A stretch of DNA of 64,000 nt from Rhodoblastus sp. (GCF_019449565.1 NZ_JAGRPM010000038.1:186001-250000), one strand, 5' to 3'; counted from the first letter of the stretch, positions 51,486 through 61,636 are shown. Translations and numbers: made by a program. Notes: generated from the sequence alone by a model not told the origin.

Positions 51486-52615
51486 GTGCCGTTCAGCCCC
51501 AATTCCTTTGCCAGCGCCGCGAGTTTCTGTTGCGATTCCGCGTCCGGCAGCGCCTTGCACGCCTGATCATACGCGTTTTTCGCCCGATCTGGTTCATTCA
51601 ACACCTTATAGGCGCGAATGAGGCGCATCCATTCGTCCGCGCCGCCACCCTGCGAGGAAAGCCGCTGGGCCAGGCGATCGACCATGGCGTGAATGGTCTT
51701 CTGCTGTTCGTCGGCCGGCTGGGCCGCGACCGCGGCTGCGGCGTCCGGCGAAGGAGCGGCGCCCTGCCCCGCCCCCTGCTGCGGAGCCGCGCCGCCGTCA
51801 AGCGGCGCGGCGAGCATGGCGAGCTTTTCAATGACGTCGATCCGGGCGCGGGATCCCTCGGGCAAATCGGCAAGCAGCGCCGTCCAGACTTCGCGCGCCT
51901 TCGCCTTGTCCTCATGTTGGGCCGCGGCGAGGCCAAGGAAATAGCGCGCCTGCAAATTCTTCGGGTCTTGCGACAGCGCGCGCTCCAGCTGATCGACGGC
52001 CTCCGGCGACACCATGCCGTCATTGGCGTAGGACAGCGCCTCGGCATATTTCACCAGCCGGTCCGGAGTCTCGCCCAAGATTTTCAGCGCCTGCGCGCGC
52101 GCCTTGACGGCTTCGCCATAGCGGCCGAGGCGCAGATAGACCGGCGCCATCAGCTCCAGAGCGCGGCCGTCTTCGGGATGCGCGGCCAGATGCGCCTCCA
52201 TCTTGGCGACGACTGCGGCGAAATCCTGCTGCGCCGGCGGCGAACTCATCCGCGCCTCCAAAGGCAGGTCAGGCAGCGCGGGATGGCCAATCCTGGCATA
52301 GATGCCCAGCGCGATGGCGGGCGCCGCGACCAGGGCCAGCGCAGCCGCAATTTTTCTCGCCCTGGGCGAGTCCGCGACCGCGACCTCGTCGGGCGCAACG
52401 GAAAGAAGCCGCCGCGCGGCCTGAGCCTTGGCCGACTCGGCCTGATCCTGTTCGATGCCGCCGCGCGAAAGCTCCGCGTCGATCTCGGCGATCTGCGCGC
52501 GATAAAACGCGACATCGGCGGCGTCCTCGCCGCGTTTCGGCGCCGGACGCGACAGAGGCCACAGGATGCTGAGGACGGCGACGCCCGTGAGAAGCGCAAA
52601 AAAGAGCCAGATCAT
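51482..52615 (-). CDS. ccmI: Cytochrome c maturation TPR protein CcmI/CycH
   Basis: 377 residues from ATG 52615 ([18 protein letters not shown]). Two membrane helices at about 3-20 and 95-115 bracket a cytoplasmic loop. The periplasmic part has TPR-like helices ([26 protein letters not shown] and [21 protein letters not shown], in blocks). It presents apocytochrome c to CcmF/H. First gene of the ccm operon. Confidence 0.92.
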   Translation of the reverse strand: MIWLFFALLTGVAVLSILWPLSRPAPKRGEDAADVAFYRAQIAEIDAELSRGGIEQDQAESAKAQAARRLLSVAPDEVAVADSPRARKIAAALALVAAPAIALGIYARIGHPALPDLPLEARMSSPPAQQDFAAVVAKMEAHLAAHPEDGRALELMAPVYLRLGRYGEAVKARAQALKILGETPDRLVKYAEALSYANDGMVSPEAVDQLERALSQDPKNLQARYFLGLAAAQHEDKAKAREVWTALLADLPEGSRARIDVIEKLAMLAAPLDGGAAPQQGAGQGAAPSPDAAAAVAAQPADEQQKTIHAMVDRLAQRLSSQGGGADEWMRLIRAYKVLNEPDRAKNAYDQACKALPDAESQQKLAALAKELGLNGT

Positions 52616-52719
52616 GCCCGCTGCTTTAACTTTTTCCCGCACGCAATGAAAGGGCGCCATTGTCGCAGAGAAAATGAAGGCTAACCTCTGGTCGAATAGC
52701 GCAGGAGCGATTCTCCCTT

Positions 52720-54228
52720 ATGGCCAATGATCCGAACAACGTCCCCGGCAAGATTCTCGTCGGCAAGGCAGAGGATTACGACTACCTGACCCTGCGCTTC
52801 GGCAACCGGCATGGGCTGGTCGCCGGGGCCACCGGAACGGGCAAGACCGTCACCCTGCAAAAGCTGGCCGAGGGCTTCTGCGCCGCCGGAACCTGCGTCT
52901 TCGCCGCCGACATCAAGGGCGACCTCTCCGGAATCGCCATGCCCGGCGACGGCGCCAAGCCCTTTGTCGCCCGCGCACAGGAAATCGGCGTCAAATATGA
53001 GCCGGACCAGTTCCGCTGCGTGTTTTGGGACATTTTCGGTGAAAAGGGCCATCCCGTCCGCGCCACTCTCGCGGAAATGGGGCCGTTGCTGCTCTCCCGC
53101 ATCCTCCAGCTCAACGAGGTGCAGGAAGGCGTGCTCAACATCGCCTTCCGCGTTTCCGACGAACAAGGCCTCGCCCTGCTCGACCTCAAGGACCTGCGCG
53201 CGATCCTCACCTTTCTTTCGGAAAACGCCGCCGACCTGCAGCAGCGCTATGGCAATGTGTCTGCGGCCTCGATCGGCGCGATCCAGCGGCAATTGCTGGT
53301 GCTGGAGAACCAGGGCGCCGATAAATTCTTCGGCGAACCGGCGCTCGATATCCTGGACCTGCTGAAGCCGGACATAGACGGACGCGGCTTCATCCATGTT
53401 CTGAAGGCTGAAAAGCTGGTCCAAAGCCCGAATCTCTACGCAACCTTCCTGTTCTGGCTGCTGTCCGAGCTTTTCGCCAAATTGCCGGAGGTCGGCGACC
53501 TCGACAAGCCGAAGCTGGTCTTCTTCTTCGACGAGGCGCATTTCCTGTTCGACGACGCGCCCAAGGCGCTGTTGCGCGCCATCGAGCAGGTGGTGCGACT
53601 AATCCGAAGCAAGGGCGTCGGCGTCTATTTCGTCACGCAAAGCCCGCTCGACGTGCCGGAAACGGTGCTGGGCCAGCTCGGCAATCGCGTGCAGCACGCC
53701 TTGCGCGCCTTCACCCCGCGCGACCAGAAGGCGGTAAAGACCGCAGCGCAGACCTTTCGCCAGAATCCGAAACTCGACACGGCCGACGTCATCACCAAGC
53801 TCAATGTCGGCGAGGCGCTGCTCTCGATGCTGGAAGCCTCCGGCACGCCCGCCATGGTCACGCGGGCCAAGATCGCGCCGCCTGCCTCGCGCGTCGGCCC
53901 GATCACCGACGCCGAACTGGCGGAGGTCCAGGCCTCAAGCCCGTTCAAGGGCAAATATGATGTGGCGATCGACCGTGAATCGGCCTTCGAGATCCTTCAG
54001 GCGCGTGCGCAGGGGCGCACGTCCGGGGCGCCAGTGGGATCCAATGAGGAGGAAGGCGGGTTGCTGTCGCAGATCGGCGCCGGCCTACAGAACCTGTTCC
54101 GGTCCAGCGGCAAGCGCCCGTCCATCGCGCAATCGGCGATCCGCTCGGCCGCGACTTCCGCCGCGCGCAGCGTCGGCTCGGCCATCGCCAAGGAAATTGT
54201 GCGCGGGGTTACCGGCGGGATGAAGTGA
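52720..54228 (+). CDS. HerA-like ATPase, DUF853 (YjgR) family
   Basis: 502 residues. Walker A is GATGTGKTVTL (about 31-41), and ADIKGDLSGIA follows. Walker B is LVFFFDEAHFLF near 266-277, with VYFVTQSPLDVP as sensor region. The end is Gly/Ser-rich with RSAATSAARSVGSAIAKEIVRG. YjgR-type proteins resemble archaeal HerA and FtsK but have no assigned role. A second HerA-like ATPase lies 2 kb downstream at 56312. Confidence 0.93.
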   Translation: MANDPNNVPGKILVGKAEDYDYLTLRFGNRHGLVAGATGTGKTVTLQKLAEGFCAAGTCVFAADIKGDLSGIAMPGDGAKPFVARAQEIGVKYEPDQFRCVFWDIFGEKGHPVRATLAEMGPLLLSRILQLNEVQEGVLNIAFRVSDEQGLALLDLKDLRAILTFLSENAADLQQRYGNVSAASIGAIQRQLLVLENQGADKFFGEPALDILDLLKPDIDGRGFIHVLKAEKLVQSPNLYATFLFWLLSELFAKLPEVGDLDKPKLVFFFDEAHFLFDDAPKALLRAIEQVVRLIRSKGVGVYFVTQSPLDVPETVLGQLGNRVQHALRAFTPRDQKAVKTAAQTFRQNPKLDTADVITKLNVGEALLSMLEASGTPAMVTRAKIAPPASRVGPITDAELAEVQASSPFKGKYDVAIDRESAFEILQARAQGRTSGAPVGSNEEEGGLLSQIGAGLQNLFRSSGKRPSIAQSAIRSAATSAARSVGSAIAKEIVRGVTGGMK

Positions 54229-54402
54229 GGCGGGAGGATCGGGCTGGCGCATTTTCGCCGCTGCGCGCACCGACTGGCGCCCGATGGGCGAATAAAGTTA
54301 AAGCCAAGTTGCAACTTTTCTTGTCCGAATTCGTCAACTGAATGGCGATAGCGGAGGCTTTTCTGACCAGCTTGAGCTGAAGTCTCCCGCAATATTCAGG
54401 AA

Positions 54403-54708
54403 ATGGCGATGTTACGCTTCACCATGCCGCGATATGTCTTCACATATCCTCCCAAAAGCAGGCGCAAGGCTTATGCAATGCTGCTTGCGATCGCGCTCTC
54501 CACGACACATACGAGCGCCTATGCCGGCGATAACGCCGCGAAACCCAGGAGGGCTACCTCGGGCGAGGGAGTGCCAGCCTGGGTCGTCCAGGAATGCCGT
54601 CCCGCGACGGGCGCGGAAATCATGGGCAGGTTCGCGGGCGCCGGATACTGGTTCTATCGGGCGACTGGCGATTTTTGTTATTCCGACCTTCGACCCAACG
54701 TGATGTGA
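54403..54708 (+). CDS. Small secreted hypothetical protein
   Basis: 101 residues. A signal-like segment YAMLLAIALSTTHTSAYA ends before GDNAA. The mature part is about 60 residues with two cysteines (QECRPA and DFCYSD), which could be disulfide-linked. No family recognised. Codon use is less GC-rich than the neighbours. It could be a real orphan gene or chance. Confidence 0.4.
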   Translation: MAMLRFTMPRYVFTYPPKSRRKAYAMLLAIALSTTHTSAYAGDNAAKPRRATSGEGVPAWVVQECRPATGAEIMGRFAGAGYWFYRATGDFCYSDLRPNVM

Positions 54709-54850
54709 TCAGGATCGCAGGGTCTAAGCCAACGGCCAGCGCGTAGCACGCCGCTGGCTCGGAACTTGCTCGGCGCACAAGCCCATTGCGCGAAAGCTGA
54801 CATTCATCGGCTTCGGGCCCTGGCGACGGCCGACCCGTCAGAAAGGCGCC

Positions 54851-56203
54851 ATGCGATCCTTTTCCCGAACGCGGCGCATGTGCGAATGGGATGAATTTCC
54901 CGCGCGCGAAGGTCTTGCGCGCGCCTATCTCGCCGACGCCACCGCCGAGCCAATCTCGCCCTTTCTGCTCCTGTCGGAGCCGGGGGTGACCGCGGGCGAG
55001 CAAAAGCTGTTTTCCGAGGCCTGGATGCGCAAGCGCCGGGCGGGCGCTGTCGACGAGCGCGCCCGGCTCGCTTTCCAATTCTCGCGATCCGCGCGTCCAA
55101 AAATCAGGCTTGGCTATCTCTCCAACGACTTTCAGGAACACGCCACGGCGCTGCTGCTCATCGAGACGCTGGAAGCCCACGACCGCGCGCTGTTCGAGGT
55201 ATATGCCTATTCCTATGGCGGCGCCGACGACGGCGAAATGCGCGCCCGCATCGTCCGGGCCGTCGATCGCTTCGTCGATATCGGCGCACTCTCCGATTCC
55301 GCCGCCGCCCAAGTGATTCATGAGGACAGCGTCGATATTCTGATCGACCTCAAGGGCTTTACGCAAAAATCGCGGACGTCGATCCTCGCGCTCCATCCAG
55401 CGCCGATACAGGTCAATTATCTAGGCTATCCCGGCACGCTCGGCCCTGAGCTCTGCGACTATATCATCACGGATTCCTTCGTGACGCCCGCCGCGAGCGC
55501 CGAGGATTATTCGGAATGTTTCGCCGAAATGCCGGATTCGTTCCAGCCGCGCGGGCGCGGGCTGGCCGTCAACGCCGCTCCAAGCCGCGCGGCCGCAGGC
55601 CTGCCCGAATCAGGCTTTGTGTTCTGTTGCTTCAACCAGGCCTATAAGTTCACGCCGGACGTGTTCGACGTCTGGTGCCGGCTGCTCGACGCTTTGCCCG
55701 GCAGCATCCTCTGGTTGCTCGCCGCGAACGAGGCCGAGGGCAACCTCCGCAACGAGGCCATGCAGCGGGGAATCGCCGCGCACCGGCTCGTTTTCGCGCC
55801 GGACGCCCCGCAAATCGAGCATCTCGCCCGCCTGCAACTGGCGGATCTCGTGCTCGACACCGCCCCTTATGGCGCCCATACGACGGCGAGCGACGCCCTA
55901 TGGGTCGGCGTGCCAATGGTCACGCGGCCCGGCGCGACCTTTCCCTCCCGTGTCGCCGGAAGCCTTTTGCGCGCGGTGGGCCTGCCGGAGCTGATCGTCG
56001 AGGACGAGGCCGATTATTTCGCGCTGGCCTCCGCGCTCGCCGCAGATCCGCAACGGCTCGCCGCTCTGCGCCAGAAACTCGCAGACAACCAGCAGGACGC
56101 GGCTCTCTTCGACGTATCGGCCTATACCCGCCATCTGGAACGGCTTTTTAGCGCCATGTGGGGACGCTATCGCGACGGACTTCCCAGCGCCGCGATCAGA
56201 TAA
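54851..56203 (+). CDS. GT41 (OGT/SPINDLY-type) glycosyltransferase without TPR repeats
   Basis: 450 residues. The catalytic domain is complete: MCEWDEFPAREGLARAY, IRLGYLSNDFQEHATALLL, GFTQKSRTSILALHPAPIQVNYLGYPGTLG (in blocks), FCCFNQAYKFTPDVFDVW with the UDP-binding region, and DALWVGVPMVTRPGATFPSRVAGSLL. Bacterial GT41 proteins usually carry a long N-terminal TPR superhelix for substrate choice. Here the protein begins at the catalytic domain, and the 142 bases upstream do not encode TPRs. It may transfer sugars to proteins or glycans, perhaps with a separate adaptor. Confidence 0.88.
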   Translation: MRSFSRTRRMCEWDEFPAREGLARAYLADATAEPISPFLLLSEPGVTAGEQKLFSEAWMRKRRAGAVDERARLAFQFSRSARPKIRLGYLSNDFQEHATALLLIETLEAHDRALFEVYAYSYGGADDGEMRARIVRAVDRFVDIGALSDSAAAQVIHEDSVDILIDLKGFTQKSRTSILALHPAPIQVNYLGYPGTLGPELCDYIITDSFVTPAASAEDYSECFAEMPDSFQPRGRGLAVNAAPSRAAAGLPESGFVFCCFNQAYKFTPDVFDVWCRLLDALPGSILWLLAANEAEGNLRNEAMQRGIAAHRLVFAPDAPQIEHLARLQLADLVLDTAPYGAHTTASDALWVGVPMVTRPGATFPSRVAGSLLRAVGLPELIVEDEADYFALASALAADPQRLAALRQKLADNQQDAALFDVSAYTRHLERLFSAMWGRYRDGLPSAAIR

Positions 56204-56311
56204 TCGGCTGACACGCCAAAAAGCTGTGAATGGCGGCGGCAAGGATCGATTGTTCGCCGGTGGGGTGCTACCTAGGCCAATGCCGCAAAGACGCGCGGCT
56301 GTGGGAAGCGG

Positions 56312-57796
56312 ATGGGAACTGGCATCGACATTGGCTTGACAGGCGCGGGAGCCCCGGCTGTCATCGACCTTGAGGAACTGCTCGCCACGCGCTTGCTGGT
56401 TCAAGGCAATTCAGGGTCGGGAAAATCGCATCTGCTGCGCCGCCTGCTGGAGCAGAGCGCGCGGCTCGTGCAACAGATCGTCATCGACCCCGAGGGCGAT
56501 TTCGTTTCGCTGGTCGAGCATTATGGCCATCTGACGGTCGACGCCGCCGAATGCGAGCGTGACCTGACTGCCATCGCCGCGCGCGTCCGGCGCCATCGCG
56601 TCTCCGTCGTGCTCAATCTCGAAGGGCTTGAAGTGGATGGGCAATTGCGCTGCGCCGCGCAATTCCTCAACGCCCTGTTCGAAGCCGAGCGCGACTTCTG
56701 GTATCCGGCGCTGGTGGTGGTGGACGAGGCGCAGCTCTTCGCCCCCGCCGCGGCGGCCGACGCCTCGGATGAGGCGCGGCGCATGAGCCTCGTCGCCATG
56801 ACCAATCTGATGTGCCGGGGCCGCAAGCGCGGGCTCGCGGGCGTGATCGCGACCCAGCGCCTGGCGAAACTGGCCAAGAACGTCGCCGCCGAGGCCTCCA
56901 ACTTCCTGATGGGACGGACCTTTCTCGATATCGACATGGCCCGCGCCGCCGATCTTCTCGGCATGGAGCGCCGGCAGGCCGAGGCCTTCCGCGACCTTGA
57001 ACGCGGCGCCTTCATTGGCCTCGGCCCCGCCATCGCTCGGCGGCCGGCGGCGATTCGGATCGGCCCGGTGGCGACGGCGGACCGGGGCGGCGCGCCCAAG
57101 CTGCTGCCTCTGCCCAATGCGCATCACGGCCAGGACTGGCAAAGTCTGATCTTCACAGCGGGCGATGGTGAGAAGTCCGAAGCCCCGCCGTCGCGCCCGC
57201 GCATGCCGCGGCCAGAAATCGCCCAGACCATTTTCGCCCAGATCGAACAGGCCGCCGCGCCTCAATTCGTCGCCGCGCCGCCGCCCGATCTCACGGAGGA
57301 CGAGCGCGAGGCCGAAATCGACGGCATCCTGCGCCAGATGCTGGCCGACAAGGGCTTCGCTTTTCAGCCCGCCGCCGCTTTGCATCAGGATTTTCTCGTG
57401 CGCTGGCGCATTCGACGGCTCGGCGCCGGCGCCCCGGATCTGGCGGTCTTTCGCCGCCGCGTGACGATCATGCGCGCGCGTCTGGCTTTTCCCGGCGACG
57501 CCGATGAGGACGCCTGGGCTCGCGCGATCGAGTTGGTCCAGCGCCTGCCCGATGATTTGCAGGTAGTGTTTCTGCTGTTGAGCCGCGCGGCGGTCGCCGC
57601 CGAAACCTGCCCGTCCGACGACGAGATCGCGCAATTTTTCGGCAGCCATTCTCCCGGCCGCGCCCGGCGCATGCTCGATCAACTGGAGAAAACGGGAGCG
57701 ATCGTCGCCCGCGCCGATTTCCAGAAAAGGCGCATCATCGCCTTTCCCGAACTCGGAATCGAAACCGCCGCGAAATGTGATGCGGCGGTTTCCTAG
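56312..57796 (+). CDS. HerA-like ATPase, DUF87 type
   Basis: 494 residues. P-loop QGNSGSGKSHLLRRLL (about residues 31-47), IDPEGDFVSLVEHYG following, Walker B ALVVVDEAQLFAPA near 132-145, and CRGRKRGLAGVIATQRLAKL as the sensor/arginine region. The C-terminal third has a winged-helix-like part (CPSDDEIAQFFGSHSPGRARRMLDQLEKTG in blocks). Related to archaeal HerA DNA translocases. No NurA nuclease is next to it. Confidence 0.86.
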   Translation: MGTGIDIGLTGAGAPAVIDLEELLATRLLVQGNSGSGKSHLLRRLLEQSARLVQQIVIDPEGDFVSLVEHYGHLTVDAAECERDLTAIAARVRRHRVSVVLNLEGLEVDGQLRCAAQFLNALFEAERDFWYPALVVVDEAQLFAPAAAADASDEARRMSLVAMTNLMCRGRKRGLAGVIATQRLAKLAKNVAAEASNFLMGRTFLDIDMARAADLLGMERRQAEAFRDLERGAFIGLGPAIARRPAAIRIGPVATADRGGAPKLLPLPNAHHGQDWQSLIFTAGDGEKSEAPPSRPRMPRPEIAQTIFAQIEQAAAPQFVAAPPPDLTEDEREAEIDGILRQMLADKGFAFQPAAALHQDFLVRWRIRRLGAGAPDLAVFRRRVTIMRARLAFPGDADEDAWARAIELVQRLPDDLQVVFLLLSRAAVAAETCPSDDEIAQFFGSHSPGRARRMLDQLEKTGAIVARADFQKRRIIAFPELGIETAAKCDAAVS

Positions 57797-57822
57797 AATC
57801 GAGCCTCAAGACAGGCGAAGGC

Positions 57823-59007
57823 TTATTCTTTCCCCGGCGCGGCCGGCGACGCCGCATCGAGAGGCGGTAGGGATTCGGTCGTGACCTGCCCCGGCGGCGG
57901 GCGCGGAGTGCGGTCTGCCCCGGCGTCGATCACCGCCTGATCGGCGGCGCGCGGCGCGGCGGCGCGGGCGCCGATCTGGCGCACCACCTGCGGCGCATTG
58001 GCGTAATTGTCATGGCCGATCAGGTTGGAGGACAAGTCGGAAATGTCATAGACGCCGACGCCGAGCCCCTCGATGAGATCACGGTCGCGATCCGAGGTCG
58101 GATCGAGCGCGCCGAGACGCCGGTCGCCCTGAAGGCCGGCCGAGACCTGCAAGGCGCGGTCGTCCTTGGAGACATAGACCGAGAAATGCGACGGATCGAG
58201 CCGCGCGATCTGCTGCTTGAATACCGAGAGATCGATATCCGGCGCCGCCAGCATGACATTGCCCAGCTTGCCGTGCAGATCGGCCGAGCCCGAAAGAGCC
58301 GCCCCGCGAAGCGTCTCCATCGTCAGCCATGTGCCCATGGAATGGGCGAGAATGTGGATGCGGCCGATCCCGGGGGTTTCCGCGAGATCATTCAGCAGAT
58401 TGAGATAGGCGTCGCGCGAGGCGGTGGCGCTTTCCTTGTCCGCGCCATAGGCGAGCAGCGCGGCCTTGGAAGGCCAGGTGAACAGGACCGGAACGCCGCC
58501 GAATTTGGTGTCCACGACAATCTGCGCGAGGCGGAAGCGGGCCTCGTCCAGCGAAGTATTGAAGCCGTGGACATAGACCAGCACGTCGCGGTTGACGCCG
58601 ATGCGACCGGAGAGATGAGACGCCAACTGCTCTGTGAACTCGTCCTCGTCGAGCTGGCTGCGCGACGCCACCGCGAAATGATGATCGGGATTGGTCCCGC
58701 CGATAGCGGGACGCTCCATCGCGCCGGGCTTGTGGTCCGGAGGGACAGAAATGTAATCGAGCGAGAAGCGCCCCTTCGCGCCGGGCGTCAGCTCGGTGGA
58801 ATGATTTCCGCCCTTGCGCGTCGAAACAGTGAATATTTCCGCTGTATAGGCGGTCTGGTCGGACCCGCCGCCGAATATTCCGCCAAGATTGAAGCCGTCG
58901 CCGGCGCGGGCCGCGCCGCCCGGCGCCAGGATCAGGGCCAGAGAGAGAAACAGGCCCGGACCGGCGATGCGCGCCGGCCAATGGTTCAAGATTTTTCGCA
59001 CTGTCAT
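57823..59007 (-). CDS. Exported alpha/beta hydrolase, DUF900 family
   Basis: 394 residues. Signal peptide (GLFLSLALILAPGGAARA). Hydrolase core: VLVYVHGFNTSLDEARFRLAQI, LFTWPSKAALLAYG, and the nucleophile elbow HILAHSMGTWLTME with Ser near residue 220, then VMLAAPDIDLSVF. C-terminal region is Pro/Ala-rich. DUF900 proteins are putative esterases or lipases of the envelope. Substrate unknown. Convergent with the ATPase gene. Confidence 0.9.
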   Translation of the reverse strand: MTVRKILNHWPARIAGPGLFLSLALILAPGGAARAGDGFNLGGIFGGGSDQTAYTAEIFTVSTRKGGNHSTELTPGAKGRFSLDYISVPPDHKPGAMERPAIGGTNPDHHFAVASRSQLDEDEFTEQLASHLSGRIGVNRDVLVYVHGFNTSLDEARFRLAQIVVDTKFGGVPVLFTWPSKAALLAYGADKESATASRDAYLNLLNDLAETPGIGRIHILAHSMGTWLTMETLRGAALSGSADLHGKLGNVMLAAPDIDLSVFKQQIARLDPSHFSVYVSKDDRALQVSAGLQGDRRLGALDPTSDRDRDLIEGLGVGVYDISDLSSNLIGHDNYANAPQVVRQIGARAAAPRAADQAVIDAGADRTPRPPPGQVTTESLPPLDAASPAAPGKE

Positions 59008-59237
59008 TTCCTCGTCGGGGGCCGCAGAAGGCTTCGCCGCGCCGCAACAAAACGCCCAGGGGCTTAATCAAAGATGAATCGCCCACGCCTTATCCAGCGA
59101 GCAGATGCAACATAAAGGCGGCGACAATAGGACCCCGCCGCACATGATCCGGCACAGCGCGGAGTGGCGCCCCTCGCCTAAAGCGGAAGAATCTGCACAA
59201 TTGCGCGAATGCGGCCTTTCGCGGGGGACGGAAACAT

Positions 59238-60020
59238 ATGCACGAGTGGCTGACGATCATCGCCGTCACACTCGCGTTCTGGCTCGTGCTGGCCTATCTG
59301 GCCCTGCCCGCGATCTGGCGGCGCGCGGAACGGCAATCCGTGCTCGCCGGCTATGAAATGGTGACGCGCACCAAGCAGGGGATCGCGGGCGATCCAATCA
59401 ATTTCGGCCTTGTCGGCGACGAGGCGGAGGTTTCAGCCGGTTTTCACGCGGCGGGCTGGATCCTGGCCGATTCGGTGACCCTGCGCTCCAGCCTCAAGAT
59501 TGCCGGCAGCGTCGCCTTCCACCGCCCCGATCCATCGGCGCCGGTCAGTCCGCTGCTTTACGCCGGACACGTCGAGGACCTCGCCTTTCAGCTGCCGTCG
59601 GGCGTTTCGGCGGCGCATCGCCACCACATCCGGCTTTGGCGCGTGGGCGACAAAATGTTTCACGACCGCCCGCTCTGGCTCGGCTCCGCCAGCTATGACA
59701 AGAGCGTGGGGCTGAGCCATTTCACCTTGCAGGTGACGCATCATATCGGCGCCGATCTCGACGCCGAACGCACATTCGTCGGCGAATCGCTCGGCAAGGC
59801 GGGCGCGATCCGCTCCTTTTTTCAGATTTCGGGCGTTGGTCCGACCTTGCGCGGCAAGAACGGCGGCGGCGACCCCTATTTCACCGACGGCGACGTCCTG
59901 ATCGGCGTGCTGGCGCCCAAGGACGAACTGACCCCCGGCGTTCCAGTCGAACCGCCGAACAACCCGCCCCACATCGATATTCGCAGCGCGATCGTCCATG
60001 CGCTGGGGGAGCGGGAATGA
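59238..60020 (+). CDS. LssY C-terminal domain protein
   Basis: 260 residues. One N-terminal membrane helix (WLTIIAVTLAFWLVLAYLALPAIW). The rest matches the LssY_C domain: GDPINFGLVGDEAEVSAGFHAAGW (in blocks), DLAFQLPSGVSAAHRHHIRLWRV and GLSHFTLQVTHHIGADLDAER with conserved histidines. The domain is named from a Legionella secretion-linked locus, but its activity is unknown. Confidence 0.87.
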   Translation: MHEWLTIIAVTLAFWLVLAYLALPAIWRRAERQSVLAGYEMVTRTKQGIAGDPINFGLVGDEAEVSAGFHAAGWILADSVTLRSSLKIAGSVAFHRPDPSAPVSPLLYAGHVEDLAFQLPSGVSAAHRHHIRLWRVGDKMFHDRPLWLGSASYDKSVGLSHFTLQVTHHIGADLDAERTFVGESLGKAGAIRSFFQISGVGPTLRGKNGGGDPYFTDGDVLIGVLAPKDELTPGVPVEPPNNPPHIDIRSAIVHALGERE

Positions 60021-60045
60021 TTTTCCGCCGACAGGAGACGCGGCC

Positions 60046-60867
60046 TTGACCCATGCAACCGACGATTCGACGCCCGAAGGCGGCCCCGGGACGACGCCTC
60101 CGCCGATTCAGACATCCTTCCAGGACCATGTCGGCATCATCGCCTTCGACCATTATTCGAGGCGCAACGCGCTCAGTCAGAGCCTGATCGCAGCCGTGCT
60201 GGCAGCTTTCGAGACATTCATGGCCCAGCAGGCGCGCGTTGTCATTCTGCGCTCGGCGCTAAATGAAAAGGTCTGGTCGGCCGGCCATTCGGTCGATGAA
60301 TTGCCCAAGGCGGATATCGACCCCCTGCCCTATGACGACCCACTGGAACAGCTTTTGCGCGCTGTGAAGGCCTTTCCTGCCCCGGTCGTCGCCATGGTCC
60401 ACGGCTCGGTCTGGGGCGGCGCCTGCGACCTGGTTCTCGCTTGCGACCTTGTCGTCGCCGACGAAACCGCCACTTTCGCCATCACCCCGGCCAAGATCGG
60501 CGTGCCCTACAATATCGTCGGCATTCTCAATTTCATGAGCCAGTTGCCCCTGTCCGTCGTGAAGGAAATGTTCTTCACCGCCGATCCGATCGACGCCAGA
60601 CGCGCGGTGCAGATCGGCCTCATCAACCATCTCGCGCCTCCCGACGCGCTTGAGGCGGAAACCTTGGCTTTGGCGCGAAAGATCGCCAGCCGCTCTCCAG
60701 CGGCCATCTCTACCCTGAAAGAAGCCATGCGGGCGCTGAGCGCCGCGGCGCCAATCACTCCAGACACTTACGAATATTTGCAGGGCCTGCGCCGCAAGGT
60801 CTATTTCGGCCCGGATTACCGCGAGGGAATCGCCGCCTTTCTGGAAAAGCGCCCGGCGCGTTTTTGA
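60046..60867 (+). CDS. scpB: Methylmalonyl-CoA decarboxylase (crotonase family)
   Basis: 273 residues from TTG 60046 with AGGAG 9 bases upstream; the first 20 residues are Pro/Gly-rich. The crotonase core reads VGIIAFDHYSRRNALSQSLI, WSAGHSVDELP (about 80-90), and MVHGSVWGGACDLVLACDLVVAD, then FAITPAKIGVPYNIVGILNFM. This GHSVDELP / PAKIGVPYN set is the mark of YgfG/ScpB-type decarboxylases, which convert methylmalonyl-CoA to propionyl-CoA. It fits with meaB and mutA in this window. Confidence 0.9.
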   Translation: MTHATDDSTPEGGPGTTPPPIQTSFQDHVGIIAFDHYSRRNALSQSLIAAVLAAFETFMAQQARVVILRSALNEKVWSAGHSVDELPKADIDPLPYDDPLEQLLRAVKAFPAPVVAMVHGSVWGGACDLVLACDLVVADETATFAITPAKIGVPYNIVGILNFMSQLPLSVVKEMFFTADPIDARRAVQIGLINHLAPPDALEAETLALARKIASRSPAAISTLKEAMRALSAAAPITPDTYEYLQGLRRKVYFGPDYREGIAAFLEKRPARF

Positions 60868-60903
60868 GCCGTCTGGCCTTGACCGCCGCCCGCGACGTTC
60901 AGC

Positions 60904-61464
60904 TTAGCGCCCCGACGCCAATAATCGGTCCCGCAGATCGACCGTGAGCGATTCGATGCGCTCCGTCAGCTCGCGCACCGTGCGCGTCAGGGCGATATTC
61001 TGCTCCATCAGCAAACTGACCTGCTCCGTCAATTTGTTGTTTTGCCCGAGCATTTCCACCAGCAGGCCGGTTTGGCCATGCATCTCCCCGAGGCGTTCGG
61101 CGCTCAATTGATAGAGCTCCTCGCGATGCATCGCGTCAGCCTCGCTATGCGCCTTGTCGCGATCCGCCTGACGCGTCTGCGCGAGCAGAATGAGGGGCGC
61201 GGCATAGGCGGCCTGAAGCGAGAAGGCGAGATTGAGCAGGATGAAGGGATAGATGTCGAACTGGGTCCAGCCCGCAAGATTGATCCCGATCCAGACGGCG
61301 ACGATGAGCGTCTGCCCGATCAGGAAGGTCGGCGTGCCAAAAAAGCGCGCGAAGCCTTCGGCTTTCAGCGCGAACCAGTCGTCGCCGAAAACCGAGCTGA
61401 GATGCCGGTGTGGAATGTGAAACCGCCAATGCCGGCCCACGGACGGATGTTGCGAATCGCTCAC
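60904..61464 (-). CDS. DUF1003 membrane protein
   Basis: 186 residues from GTG 61464, chosen because GAGGAG lies six bases upstream; a longer open frame upstream shows no similarity. Two membrane helices (TFLIGQTLIVAVWIGINLAGW and PFILLNLAFSLQAAYAAPLILL) match DUF1003. The C-terminal 80 residues form a predicted coiled coil (LMEQNIALTRTVRELTERIESL). Function unknown. Divergent from mutA. Confidence 0.88.
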   Translation of the reverse strand: MSDSQHPSVGRHWRFHIPHRHLSSVFGDDWFALKAEGFARFFGTPTFLIGQTLIVAVWIGINLAGWTQFDIYPFILLNLAFSLQAAYAAPLILLAQTRQADRDKAHSEADAMHREELYQLSAERLGEMHGQTGLLVEMLGQNNKLTEQVSLLMEQNIALTRTVRELTERIESLTVDLRDRLLASGR

Positions 61465-61636
61465 TTCGATCTCCTCTGATGATGTGCGGGAGGGCGCGCC
61501 GTCAGGCATCCGGCACCCTATGACTTTTTCGGCGCCGGAACACGGGGGCGCGACGTCCTTTCCTTCGACAAAGGACAACTGGCGCCGCAGCGCGCAAAGT
61601 GGCAAAAGATACACAAACAGAGCAGGAGAATTTCGC

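Noticed and set aside
54718-54850. In-frame extension upstream of the GT41 gene as a lost TPR region
   Set aside because: The frame is open only from a TAA at 54725, and the residues do not fit TPR patterns.
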